In this document: in pieces, positions 1-8,060 of the stretch | How positions within the stretch are numbered: the first letter of the stretch is position 1 | Layout: the number at the start of each line of letters is the position of its first letter | Assembly (NCBI GenBank): GCA_023818965.1 | Contig: JAMWCD010000005.1 | Coordinates: 124,001 to 188,000, forward strand | Direction of reading: 5' to 3' | Length of the DNA stretch: 64,000 bases | DNA from: Candidatus Omnitrophota bacterium | GTDB lineage: Bacteria > Ratteibacteria > UBA8468 > B48-G9 > DTJG01 | The notes under the pieces: model-generated | The model's database searches: none | Told to the model about the DNA's origin: nothing | The model's input: only the letters and a program-made list of their open reading frames with translations | Translations under genes and position numbers: made by a program

Positions 1-464
1 CATTGCATCTGTTCAGAATTTTTTTCCACTGATTCGCTGTTTAAGAAAATTAGAAGGTATTCGGACTTCTGTAAGGTGAAAAACAGTGGACCGATTTTTT
101 CCTGAAAAATCTTTGATGCTATTTCTCCGTGTTCAAGATCATGATTTCCTGCAATAGTATGTAAGGGAATGTTTAATCTGCCTGTAATACTGAGATATTT
201 GTCAATCGTTCTGTCGTACCTTTGAATACTTGCATTTTTTGGAAGTTCAACAATATCTCCAAGACAAACAGCAAATTCGGGGTTTGATTCATCCACATTT
301 ACCCGGTCTATAATGTTTTTCAAAATTGTTTCACCTATTGTTGTCGTATCTTTTAGATGACAATCGCTGAAGATGACAAAATTTAATTCTTTATTTTGAG
401 TTTCAAGGCAAAAGGAAAATCCTGCCTGAAACAGAAAAAACATTACCAGGCAAGCAAACCTCAT
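1..464 (-). CDS. Secreted metallophosphoesterase (C-terminus beyond window)
   Basis: A calcineurin-like phosphoesterase whose 3' end runs off the left edge. Translation from the ATG at 464-462 gives a hydrophobic signal-peptide-like N-terminus (MRFACLVMFFLFQAG), then the metal-binding motifs in family order: FSDCH near residue 35 (a D-x-H equivalent), GDIVE near 67 and GNHD near 101. These define the family; the substrate (phosphomonoester, diester or nucleotide) cannot be told. The start overlaps the pilT stop as ATGA and AAGGAGGAAT lies 6 bases upstream, so it is translationally coupled to pilT. The signal peptide suggests an export role. About 154 residues are visible. Confidence 0.85.
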   Translation of the reverse strand, partial: MRFACLVMFFLFQAGFSFCLETQNKELNFVIFSDCHLKDTTTIGETILKNIIDRVNVDESNPEFAVCLGDIVELPKNASIQRYDRTIDKYLSITGRLNIPLHTIAGNHDLEHGEIASKIFQEKIGPLFFTLQKSEYLLIFLNSESVEKNSEQMQ

Positions 465-1564
465 GAAATAATTCCTCCTTCCTCAGTAAGAGATATTCCC
501 CTTAATTTCATGTCCAGACTCTGTGGATTTTCAGCATGTTCAAGACCAACCTCTTTTGTTATAAAGCCCTCTGTAATCAAATAATGGAGTGATTGTTCAA
601 AGTCCTGCATTCCTTCAGTTCTTCCTGCTCTTATTGCTTTTACGATTTTTGAGTCCTGTTCTTCAACAATCAATCGTGCTATTGTTGAATTCATAAACAT
701 CAGTTCAACTGCTGGCACAAGCAATATCCCTTCTTTGCAGGATGGTAAAAGCATCTGTGACATAACCGCCTTCAAATGAGCCGCCAGTGCTCTCCTTATT
801 GATGGATGTTCAGAGTGTGGAAAGAAATTAAGTATCCTTCCAATTGTCTGGCTGACATTGGAACTGTGAAGTGTACCAAAAACAAGATGTCCTGTTTCTG
901 ATGCCTGCAGAGCAAATTCTACTGTATCCCTGTCTCTGATTTCTCCAACGAGAATTACATCAGGATCCTGTCTTACAACGTATTTTAAAGCTTCTTTGAA
1001 ACTTCCAACGTCAATGCCTATTTCTCTTTGATTTATAATTGCGAGTTCATTTTTATAAAGATATTCAATCGGGTCTTCTATACACATGATATGGCATTTT
1101 CTAATTTTATTAATCCCATTGATAATCGCAGCAAGTGTACTTGACTTTCCACAACCAGTGGGTCCAGTAACCAGCACAAGACCATTCGGGAAATCCGTGA
1201 TTTTCTTTGCTGCCTCAGGAAGATGTAATGATTCAAAGTCAGGAATTTTGTTTGAGATTCTTCTTGCTGCCAGAGCAATTGAGCTTCGTTGTAAAAATAC
1301 ACTCATCCTGAATCTTCCAATACCATGAATGCTAATGGCAGTATCAATTGTTCCCTTTTCTTCGAATGTTTTTTTGTCCTTTTCGCTCAAAACACTGAAT
1401 ATTATGTTGCGAAGTTGTTCTTCATTCAAAACAGGTAAGTCATACTGTTTTTCTATTTCTCCTTTTATTCTATACGCAACAGGACAACCTGCCTGGAGAT
1501 GAATATCAGTTGCATTCATGGGTTCCATTTTTGATAGCAAATCCTTCAGGGTTATGCCTTCCAT
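461..1564 (-). CDS. pilT: PilT-type twitching/retraction ATPase
   Basis: Secretion-superfamily hexameric ATPase that powers type IV pilus retraction at the cytoplasmic face. It shows the family order: an N-terminal PAS-like domain (TDIHLQAG), Walker A GPTGCGKSST near residue 133, the Asp box (IEDPIEY), Walker B (DVILVGEIRD), the His box (GHLVFGTLHSSN) and the C-terminal AIRAGR motif. At 367 aa it is the usual PilT length. The ORF is open 16 codons further upstream, but AGGAGG at 1570-1575 sits 5 bases before the ATG at 1564, which decides the start. No pilus structural gene is adjacent; a pseudopilin lies at 43114. PilU or a type II secretion role is possible. Confidence 0.93.
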   Translation of the reverse strand: MEGITLKDLLSKMEPMNATDIHLQAGCPVAYRIKGEIEKQYDLPVLNEEQLRNIIFSVLSEKDKKTFEEKGTIDTAISIHGIGRFRMSVFLQRSSIALAARRISNKIPDFESLHLPEAAKKITDFPNGLVLVTGPTGCGKSSTLAAIINGINKIRKCHIMCIEDPIEYLYKNELAIINQREIGIDVGSFKEALKYVVRQDPDVILVGEIRDRDTVEFALQASETGHLVFGTLHSSNVSQTIGRILNFFPHSEHPSIRRALAAHLKAVMSQMLLPSCKEGILLVPAVELMFMNSTIARLIVEEQDSKIVKAIRAGRTEGMQDFEQSLHYLITEGFITKEVGLEHAENPQSLDMKLRGISLTEEGGIIS

Positions 1565-1644
1565 TCTTTCCTCCTGTTTCATTATAGTGGAAGATGGGTT
1601 AACTTTTGACAAATAATATTAGCATAAAAAAATTTTTTCTCAAC

Positions 1645-3573
1645 TCAATGGGATTTCTTCAGAATCACCGGAAGGTTATCATAATATGAAACCTGTTCAT
1701 AGAATTTTTTAAAACTATCATACTCCTCAGGAGATATTTCAAGTGTATCAATGGAATATGTTCTTGTGTATACAATTTTATTTTCCTCTATTTTGAAATT
1801 AACAGAGTATGTTCCAAACTTGTTTTTGATATCTATGTTATCTGGCAACGCATCAATCTGATAACCTGTCGGAAGATGAAAGATGATTGAATCATGATTT
1901 GAACTTTTGTAAGGAAATCTTATCGAAAAATTTCTCTTTTCTAAACTGGTCAATTCTGTGCCTTCCATTTTTTCAATCAAAGCAGGTTTAAACAACATTT
2001 TGTCCTTTATCATTGTTGCATATCTTTTGGAAACAAAAGAATAAAGTTCTTTTACTGGAACTTCAAGTGATTCAATTCCGCTGATAACAAATTTTTTTAA
2101 ACTTGTATTTGGAATCATGCTGTTTAAACTTCTTGACAGTTCTCTCTTTCTTTCCTCATCAGAAAGATACCTGAAACCATTTCTAATGCCTGCGGCGAAA
2201 ATGCCGGATGCGTACATTGTGACATCCACGTCTATATTTCCAGTTTCATCCATGGTTACATTAATTTGCCTTTGTTTTTTGTTTTCATCTGAACCAGATA
2301 CAGGGCTTTTTATCAAAAAGGTTGTATTTTCAGTTGGTACAAGAACATGTTTGTTCTGATTATATGGGGGAAGTTCAGGAAATGGGAATACTTCTGATGT
2401 CGGATCAAGTAAAAGAAAATTATTATCACCTGGTATAGCAATAATTGCGTGATTAAATTGTCCTGGAAATGGTACATTTTCTTCAATTTGTCTTTCGGTG
2501 TTGACAAGGGCAATATAAGCAGGAATATTAACTGATTTCAGCATTGCAACCATCAGAGCTGCTTTGTCTTTACAGTCGCCATACCCGAGTTTAAAAACAT
2601 CCTTTGCTGCGTGTGGTTTAAAACCATGTATGCCAAGTTCAAGTCCAATATATCTGATGTTTTTACAAATGTAATGATAAATCGTCTTAATTTTTTCTTC
2701 ATTGTTTTTGGATTTTTCTGTCAGTTCCAGAGTGAAACTTTTAATAGTTGAATCAGGTATGGTTGAATCCCTTGAAAGATTATAAAACCATCTGCCAATT
2801 CTGTCCCAGTTATCTAAGGATGTTACAAGAATTTTTGGTACAACTTCTTCAATCGGAGGCATCATTTTTTCTGGTATTATTGCTGGCATATTTCTTTTTT
2901 CCCATTCGTAGCAAATGAACTTACCCTGTTTTTTCTTTTCTTTCATTTCAACAGAGAATGGGAATGTGTATAGATGCATACTTTCTGGAACTATTAATCT
3001 ATAATGAGAGATTACAAATGGATCTGTACTCTGGAAAAAAAATCCATCCCAGAATTCGCCTTCCATCAGTGGTTTTTCTGTTTTTATTTTGTATGTGTAT
3101 TCAACAATACTTCCTATGCCCGCTGAAGGAAAAGTTACTGTGCAAACCTTTATCCCGGGGTAGAGCACAGAAAAAGAACTTAATTCTGCAGGAGTGACAT
3201 ATCGTATACTGGACCTGTCAACCGGAAGAATTTTGTTTTCCGGGGTAACTGTTTTTGCTTCGATAATTTCTACTTTCTGTCGTTCTGAATCATAGGAAAT
3301 CTGTAACGTACCATGTTGTTTTCCCTTTTCACCTGTGATAAGGATTTTTTGATGTATTGTTGTTGTGTGACTACCGGATGGATTTACAACAACTTCTGCA
3401 AAATCAATTAAATATAAAGAACCTGTATCTGTAATAAAATTAAAATCCTTTTTTGAAATCTCTTCAGGAGAAACAGAAAGTTTTTGAAAATATGGGGAAC
3501 AACCGCAAAAAAAGAAAAATAACCCCAGTGAGAAAAATAAATAAATTTGCTGTTTAATAAACCTGTTTCTCAC
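1645..3573 (-). CDS. DUF3857/transglutaminase-like lipoprotein
   Basis: A 642-aa envelope protein. The N-terminus has a long hydrophobic stretch ending in FFFCGC, read as a lipoprotein signal with Cys26 as anchor. An N-terminal DUF3857-like beta domain follows (about 55-250). A transglutaminase-like core then shows the Cys-His-Asp triad pattern: YGDCKDKAALM, FNHAIIAIP and LLLDPTSEV. A DUF3858-like C-terminal domain ends the protein. Such proteins are common in Bacteroidota and PVC bacteria; their biochemical activity is mostly unknown. The start is GTG, overlapping the upstream stop as GTGA, so it is coupled to the small membrane protein gene. Confidence 0.85.
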   Translation of the reverse strand: MRNRFIKQQIYLFFSLGLFFFFCGCSPYFQKLSVSPEEISKKDFNFITDTGSLYLIDFAEVVVNPSGSHTTTIHQKILITGEKGKQHGTLQISYDSERQKVEIIEAKTVTPENKILPVDRSSIRYVTPAELSSFSVLYPGIKVCTVTFPSAGIGSIVEYTYKIKTEKPLMEGEFWDGFFFQSTDPFVISHYRLIVPESMHLYTFPFSVEMKEKKKQGKFICYEWEKRNMPAIIPEKMMPPIEEVVPKILVTSLDNWDRIGRWFYNLSRDSTIPDSTIKSFTLELTEKSKNNEEKIKTIYHYICKNIRYIGLELGIHGFKPHAAKDVFKLGYGDCKDKAALMVAMLKSVNIPAYIALVNTERQIEENVPFPGQFNHAIIAIPGDNNFLLLDPTSEVFPFPELPPYNQNKHVLVPTENTTFLIKSPVSGSDENKKQRQINVTMDETGNIDVDVTMYASGIFAAGIRNGFRYLSDEERKRELSRSLNSMIPNTSLKKFVISGIESLEVPVKELYSFVSKRYATMIKDKMLFKPALIEKMEGTELTSLEKRNFSIRFPYKSSNHDSIIFHLPTGYQIDALPDNIDIKNKFGTYSVNFKIEENKIVYTRTYSIDTLEISPEEYDSFKKFYEQVSYYDNLPVILKKSH

Positions 3574-3893
3574 TGTTGTGATTGTGGAGGATTTGGTACC
3601 GGTAATAGCTGCTGTTGTTGAATAGCAGGTTGTTCTCTATAGATGTAAAGATAATAATTTAACTTATTAACGCTTGGTCCACCCTGTAATTTTTGCCACT
3701 GTCCGACTGTGTAATAGTAATATCCGCCAAGCAATAACAGGATTATTGAAAGCACATACATTACAATACCCTTTTTCTTGTTGATTTCATCTATCATCAT
3801 CGCAAGCATAAATCCGAGGAAGCTCAAACCTATTACTACAAGAGAAAGCAAATAACCAACTTCAAAAAGCACACTACCCATTCCTGAATTCAT
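3570..3893 (-). CDS. Small membrane protein, two predicted TM segments
   Basis: A 107-aa protein I do not assign to a family. Two hydrophobic segments (about residues 8-33 and 42-62) are separated by a short charged loop (DEINKKKG), followed by a Tyr-rich stretch and a Gln/Pro-rich tail. GGAGGTG lies 5 bases before the ATG, and the start overlaps the upstream stop as TGATG. Its place between a cyclophilin-like protein and a transglutaminase lipoprotein in the rpsB transcription unit says little about function. Confidence 0.7.
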   Translation of the reverse strand: MNSGMGSVLFEVGYLLSLVVIGLSFLGFMLAMMIDEINKKKGIVMYVLSIILLLLGGYYYYTVGQWQKLQGGPSVNKLNYYLYIYREQPAIQQQQLLPVPNPPQSQQ

Positions 3894-4285
3894 CAGTCAC
3901 CTCCACTGGTTACGGGTTCCATTACGATTTCCTCACCGCTTTCAATATTATACAACACTTTTAAAAATGTGTCATCAATTTTCCCGATCAGAGAAACCTT
4001 GCTATACGGTTTTATTTCATTCTTGGTACTAACCGGTGTTGGACCGAAGAAAATACAGATTGCAGGACCATCAGGCCAGTATGCGATATCTCCAATATTA
4101 ACGACATCCTTTCCATCTTCAAGTGGAACTTGTACAGGAACATAAAAATATATTTCTTTTCCCCAGAGATTTACTTTTCCTTTTAATGGTAAATTTGAGT
4201 ATATCGTATTTGCGGTGTTAGTGTCGTTAAGTTTACCGCAGATTTCTTTACTTCCTATTTTAAATAAAATTTTTTTCGGGTTCAT
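3893..4285 (-). CDS. Cyclophilin-like domain protein (TM1367-like)
   Basis: A 130-aa single-domain protein resembling the prokaryotic cyclophilin-like fold family typified by Thermotoga TM1367. Visible hallmarks are ILFKIGSKEICGKL at the N-terminus, the NTANTIYSNLPLKG segment and the GDIAYWPDGPAICIFFGPTP core. Members have the cyclophilin barrel but often lack the proline-isomerase active site, so no catalysis is claimed. The start overlaps the tsf stop as ATGA, with GATTGGAG just upstream acting as ribosome site. Confidence 0.8.
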   Translation of the reverse strand: MNPKKILFKIGSKEICGKLNDTNTANTIYSNLPLKGKVNLWGKEIYFYVPVQVPLEDGKDVVNIGDIAYWPDGPAICIFFGPTPVSTKNEIKPYSKVSLIGKIDDTFLKVLYNIESGEEIVMEPVTSGGD

Positions 4286-4818
4286 GCTCCAATCTCGTAT
4301 CGAGTAAATCGTCTTACCTGAATATTCTCACCAAGTTTGGCAATTTTACTTTTAACATAATCACCAATTGTTATACTATCATCCTTGATAAATGTCTGTT
4401 CAAACAAAACCTTTTCCCTGTAAAATTGCTCAATGTCCTTGTAAAACTTTTTCTTTTCCTCAATGACACTTTCAGGAACATCATTTTTGCTGATATATTC
4501 AGGAGATGTGGCTGCAATTTGAAGACATATATTTTTTACCAGTTCTTTGAAGTCATCTGTTCTCGCAACAAAATCACTTTCACAGGTTACCTCAACCAGT
4601 ACCCCGATTTTCCCATTTGAATGGATATAACTCCCAATTAATCCTTCACCTGTTGTTTTGTCCTTCTTTTTCTCTGCAATTTTTATTCCCTGTTCCTTCA
4701 GAATTTCAAGGGCTTTCTCAAAATCATTTCCTGCTTTTTCAAGTGCTTTCTTACATTCAATGATGCCCAGTCCTGTAAGTTCACGAAGTTTCTTTATTGT
4801 TTCCACTGTCTGCGACAT
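4282..4818 (-). CDS. tsf: Elongation factor Ts
   Basis: Guanine-nucleotide exchange factor for EF-Tu. The N-terminal UBA-like domain is clear (ETIKKLRELTGLGIIECKKA), followed by the core with the CESDFVARTDDF motif. At 178 aa it is a short EF-Ts of the Thermus type, with a single core subdomain, rather than the 280-aa E. coli form. The frame is open 8 codons further, but AAGGAG precedes the ATG at 4818. The start lies 38 nt inside the rpsB 3' end, which implies strong coupling in the conserved rpsB-tsf pair. Confidence 0.95.
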   Translation of the reverse strand: MSQTVETIKKLRELTGLGIIECKKALEKAGNDFEKALEILKEQGIKIAEKKKDKTTGEGLIGSYIHSNGKIGVLVEVTCESDFVARTDDFKELVKNICLQIAATSPEYISKNDVPESVIEEKKKFYKDIEQFYREKVLFEQTFIKDDSITIGDYVKSKIAKLGENIQVRRFTRYEIGA

Positions 4819-5566
4819 TTTTCTCTCCTTCTGTTTTTGCAACTTCTTCAGATGTAATTGCTTGTGCCTTTTCTTCTACAATTGCTTTTTCACTCTGGGC
4901 TTCCTTTATTGCTTCACCAAGTTTTTCCAGCAATAGTTGGATGGACTTAAATCCATCATCATTGGCAGGTATTGGATAATCAACACTTTCAGGATTTCCA
5001 TTTGTATCAACGATTCCGACAACAGGGATTCCCATTTTTTTTGCTTCAGAAATGGCATTGGCTTCCTTTTTTACATCCACGACAACCATTATTCCTGGTA
5101 AACTCTTCATATTTCTTATTCCACTGAACTTTTTAAGTAATTCCTCTTTTTCTTTTAGAATCAAACTGGCTTCTTTTTTCGTATAATAGTTAATCTGTCC
5201 TGATTCCTCAAGTTTTTCTATTTCTTCCAGTCTTTCAATCCTTTTCCGTATGGTCTGAAAATTTGTCAGTGTTCCACCAATCCATCTGTAGTTGACATAT
5301 GGCTGTCCAAGTTTTTCAGCCACTTCTTTTACGACATCGTGTGCCTGCTTTTTCGTACCAACAAACAAAATTGTTTTTTTCTCAGATGCGAATTTTTGAA
5401 GGACTTCAGCAGCCTGATAAATTTTTTCACAGGTCTTGCTGATGTCAATAATATAGATTCCCTGTCTTTTGCCAAAAAGGTACGGTCGTATCCTTGGATC
5501 AAACTGCCTTGAGGGATGACCAAAATATGCTCCGACTTCAAGAAGTTCCTTTACAGTTACTTCCAC
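4781..5566 (-). CDS. rpsB: 30S ribosomal protein S2
   Basis: Small-subunit protein S2, 261 aa. Signatures include KELLEVGAYFGH at the N-terminus, YIIDISKT, FVGTKKQA, YRWIGGTLTNF and the GIVDTNGNPE region; an acidic, low-complexity tail follows residue 220. The start codon is GTG with AAGGAG 7 bases upstream. It heads the transcription unit that continues through tsf, the cyclophilin-like protein, the lipoprotein, pilT and the phosphoesterase. Confidence 0.97.
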   Translation of the reverse strand: MEVTVKELLEVGAYFGHPSRQFDPRIRPYLFGKRQGIYIIDISKTCEKIYQAAEVLQKFASEKKTILFVGTKKQAHDVVKEVAEKLGQPYVNYRWIGGTLTNFQTIRKRIERLEEIEKLEESGQINYYTKKEASLILKEKEELLKKFSGIRNMKSLPGIMVVVDVKKEANAISEAKKMGIPVVGIVDTNGNPESVDYPIPANDDGFKSIQLLLEKLGEAIKEAQSEKAIVEEKAQAITSEEVAKTEGEKNVADSGNNKETS

Positions 5567-5615
5567 AATTTTTCTCCTTTTTCAAAATTTTTCAAAAAAA
5601 GATTGTTGAAAAATT

Positions 5616-5643
5616 ATTTTACTTTTTTTCTCAATCTTGTCAA
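5616..5643 (-). promoter_or_regulatory. Sigma-70-like promoter of rpsB
   Basis: On the minus strand TTGACA (5643-5638) is followed after 16 bases by TAAAAT (5621-5616), about 50 bases upstream of the rpsB GTG. The hexamers and spacing match the housekeeping consensus. No hairpin recognised as the S2 autoregulatory leader was found between it and the start. Confidence 0.65.
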
Positions 5644-5676
5644 ATACGCAATTTTTTGTTTCAATACAAAGCACTT

Positions 5677-6204
5677 TCAAAAGCGTGATTTTATTATCAA
5701 AATTAAAATCGTTGCCAGAAGAGTAAGCCAGTTATAATGTTCTTTGTTTTGAAAGACAAGTTTCCATGAAAATGTATCGCTTCTGAATTTCCCTGTTATC
5801 TTAATGGGGAAAAATGCAGGGACATTTTTTCTGTACTGATGAAAATCTGAGCCAAATCTTTTTTCAAGCGATTGTTCTTCAAGCACAATTGCTGAAAGAT
5901 AGCACAATGGAAAGAAAACAATAAAATATAGTCCAACAAAGATATTCATACACATCAAAACAAAACCCGTGCCAATTAGCATGCTTCCGAGATACAGGGG
6001 ATGTCTAACAATGCTGTATATACCGCTGGTTGCAAGTTTTTCATTTTTTACAATTGTTCCTGAAGCAATTGTTCTAAACAATTCACCGATTACTATCAGG
6101 ATGATGGGCCAGAAAAAATGAATTCTCCCGATAATTGCAACAACAATAAAAAAGAACCACCCAGCACTAACTCTCACTTTTGAAAAAAAGTTAATAGCAT
6201 TCAT
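5677..6204 (-). CDS. Isoprenylcysteine carboxyl methyltransferase family membrane protein
   Basis: Integral membrane protein of the ICMT/PEMT-like methyltransferase family. Several hydrophobic segments surround the diagnostic SAM-binding region TSGIYSIVRHPLYLGSMLIG and the later EEQSLEKRFGSDFHQY motif. Bacterial members methylate unknown small molecules or lipids, so no substrate is given. Two starts are possible: ATG 6204, used here because it falls just after the UPF0280 stop, and ATG 6240, which would overlap that gene by 34 nt. Neither has a clear ribosome site. Confidence 0.8.
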   Translation of the reverse strand: MNAINFFSKVRVSAGWFFFIVVAIIGRIHFFWPIILIVIGELFRTIASGTIVKNEKLATSGIYSIVRHPLYLGSMLIGTGFVLMCMNIFVGLYFIVFFPLCYLSAIVLEEQSLEKRFGSDFHQYRKNVPAFFPIKITGKFRSDTFSWKLVFQNKEHYNWLTLLATILILIIKSRF

Positions 6205-6206
6205 TG

Positions 6207-6929
6207 TTATTTGATATAGACGAGTTCTATGTTTCCCCATGCAAAAATTTTTTCGTTCTTGACAGCAACAATTCCATCAACAAAAGGAAATTTTTCAATG
6301 TTTTTTTTTATACCAGAAAAATCTTCATCTGATGTCTGATTACACATAAAAGTTGCAAGTCCATCAGCAAGTGTTGATGTAGGACAAATGACTGTTACAC
6401 TATCGGCTTTACCAAAACTGGTTGAATGTCCAACAGTTGCACTTGACGTTGCCACTCCAAAAGGAAATTCTTTTGGTTTCACCTTTATTCCAATTTTCAA
6501 TGAGAACGGATTGTTTCCTGCATAGATTGCCACAGTCCTTTCCTTCTTTATCTTCAAGAAGATGTCCCCACCATTTTCAATAATGACTTCATCTGTAAAA
6601 TTTAATAAATATTTTCCAACCATTTCTGCAATAGCACCTGCGACAGTTGCCATAGGTCCAACTTCGCAAAGAAAAGATGCCTGGCTCATCATTTTCACTA
6701 TTTCAGGGGCTGACTCATCTGCTTTCACTGGAGTGAAGGAATAATAAAATTCTGGAAATTTGATTATGTACTGCTTTAAAAATTGTCTTTGCTTTTTTAA
6801 TTCTTTTTCTGCTTCCAGTGAAAGATTTTTTTCCGCCATAATATAGAGATCACTTTCTTCGATCTTCACAGAGAAAGTGGTCAGATCTGTTCCGACAATT
6901 CTTCTATAAAATTTTTCTGTGTATTGCAT
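6207..6929 (-). CDS. UPF0280 family protein (ApbE-like fold)
   Basis: A 240-aa member of UPF0280, distantly related to the ApbE FAD:protein FMN transferases. The family signature runs through the middle: VGPMATVAGAIAEMVGK (about 90-107), VIIENGGDIFLK (about 117-128), AIYAGNNPFS and TSSATVGHSTSFGKADSVTV (about 162-181). Biochemical function is unproven; flavin transfer to a partner protein is a reasonable guess. There is no ribosome site: TATAAT (6942-6937) lies 7 bases before the ATG, so the mRNA is probably leaderless. Confidence 0.85.
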   Translation of the reverse strand: MQYTEKFYRRIVGTDLTTFSVKIEESDLYIMAEKNLSLEAEKELKKQRQFLKQYIIKFPEFYYSFTPVKADESAPEIVKMMSQASFLCEVGPMATVAGAIAEMVGKYLLNFTDEVIIENGGDIFLKIKKERTVAIYAGNNPFSLKIGIKVKPKEFPFGVATSSATVGHSTSFGKADSVTVICPTSTLADGLATFMCNQTSDEDFSGIKKNIEKFPFVDGIVAVKNEKIFAWGNIELVYIK

Positions 6930-6970
6930 ACTATTAATTATAACATGCTGTGTTAAAATATATCATCGTG
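6930..6970. promoter_or_regulatory. Compact divergent promoter, UPF0280 gene / murG
   Basis: Only 41 bases separate the two divergent starts. Minus strand: TATAAT at 6942-6937, 7 bases from the ATG. Plus strand: TAAAAT at 6954-6959, 8 bases from an in-frame GTG (6968) and 11 from the ATG (6971). Neither gene has a Shine-Dalgarno sequence, consistent with leaderless transcripts in both directions. Confidence 0.5.
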
Positions 6971-8056
6971 ATGAAAATGCAAAAGAAAATTTTAATTGTT
7001 GTAGGTTCAACTGGTGGCCATTATTTTCCAGGTATTGCCCTTGGGGAAAAAATTAAACAGTTTCAACCAGATATTGAGATATTTTTTTCAGGGGAAAAAA
7101 AGATTAGTGGTCTTGAAATCTGGAGAAAAAAACATTTTAAATTTTTACCCGTAGCAGTTGTTAAAAGACCCCGGAGAAAGATTTTTTTCCCCTTTATTAT
7201 GATTTCCACAATCTATGTTTTGATTAAATCCATTACCTTGCTCAAAAGATTGAACCCTGATCTGATTGTTTGTATGGGAAGTTATGTCACTGTTTTCCCT
7301 GCATTAGCAGGATTGCTGATGGGTAAAAAGGTTATTCTCCATGAGCAAAATCTTTTACCAGGACTTGCAAATAAAATTCTTAATAGGTTTAACATTCCAG
7401 GAGCGATTACATTCGAGGAAACAAAGAAATATTTAAAAAACACAATCCACACAGGACTGCCGCTTAGAAAGGAATTGCAATCAACAGAAAAAAATTTCAG
7501 TAAATATGATCTTTCTTCTGAAAGAAAAACCATTCTTATTCTTGGTGGGAGTCAGGGAGCAAAATTTATCAATCATCTTGTTATTGATACTGTAAACCAC
7601 CTTGATAACAAAAAGTACCAATTTATTCATATCACAGGAAGACAGACCTATGAAGAAGTAAAACAGTTTTATCAAAAACACAATATTTGTTGTTTTGTAA
7701 AAGATTTTTCTTATGAAATGCCAGAATTAATGAATCTTGCTGATATTGCAATTGCGAGGGCAGGAGCAGGAACAATGGCAGAACTTTCTTTTAAGGGAAT
7801 ACCTGCTGTTTTTATTCCGTACAGGTTCGGCGGAGGACATCAGAAATATAATGCAGAGTGGGCTACAAAATATGGTTGTGTTATAATGGAAGAGCAGAAT
7901 GCAGGAACACAAATGCTTATAAACTGTATTAAATTACTTGAGCAGGACCTGTCAGAACGAAAAAAACTTTTTCAATCAGCATCTCTTGCAGATACTGACG
8001 GAAAACTTGCAAAACTCTGTTTGCAACTTATTGAAAGAAATGGAAAGAATAATTGA
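6971..8056 (+). CDS. murG: UDP-GlcNAc:lipid-II precursor transferase MurG
   Basis: Peripheral membrane glycosyltransferase (GT28) that adds GlcNAc to lipid I to make lipid II. The N-terminal glycine loop is GSTGGHYFPGIA, followed by CMGSYVTVFPALAG, HEQNLLPGLANK, LILGGSQGAKFIN and the UDP-GlcNAc-binding IARAGAGTMAELS with PYRFGGGHQKYNAEW. At about 361 aa it is normal length. The first G loop has Ser where GGTGGH is usual, a minor variant. In-frame GTG (6968) and ATG (6977) are alternative starts. It lies directly before murC, which supports the assignment. Confidence 0.92.
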   Translation: MKMQKKILIVVGSTGGHYFPGIALGEKIKQFQPDIEIFFSGEKKISGLEIWRKKHFKFLPVAVVKRPRRKIFFPFIMISTIYVLIKSITLLKRLNPDLIVCMGSYVTVFPALAGLLMGKKVILHEQNLLPGLANKILNRFNIPGAITFEETKKYLKNTIHTGLPLRKELQSTEKNFSKYDLSSERKTILILGGSQGAKFINHLVIDTVNHLDNKKYQFIHITGRQTYEEVKQFYQKHNICCFVKDFSYEMPELMNLADIAIARAGAGTMAELSFKGIPAVFIPYRFGGGHQKYNAEWATKYGCVIMEEQNAGTQMLINCIKLLEQDLSERKKLFQSASLADTDGKLAKLCLQLIERNGKNN

Positions 8057-8060
8057 AAAA

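Noticed and set aside
461-1612. Upstream start for pilT at 1612
   Set aside because: A strong AGGAGG 5 bases before the ATG at 1564 fixes the start there.
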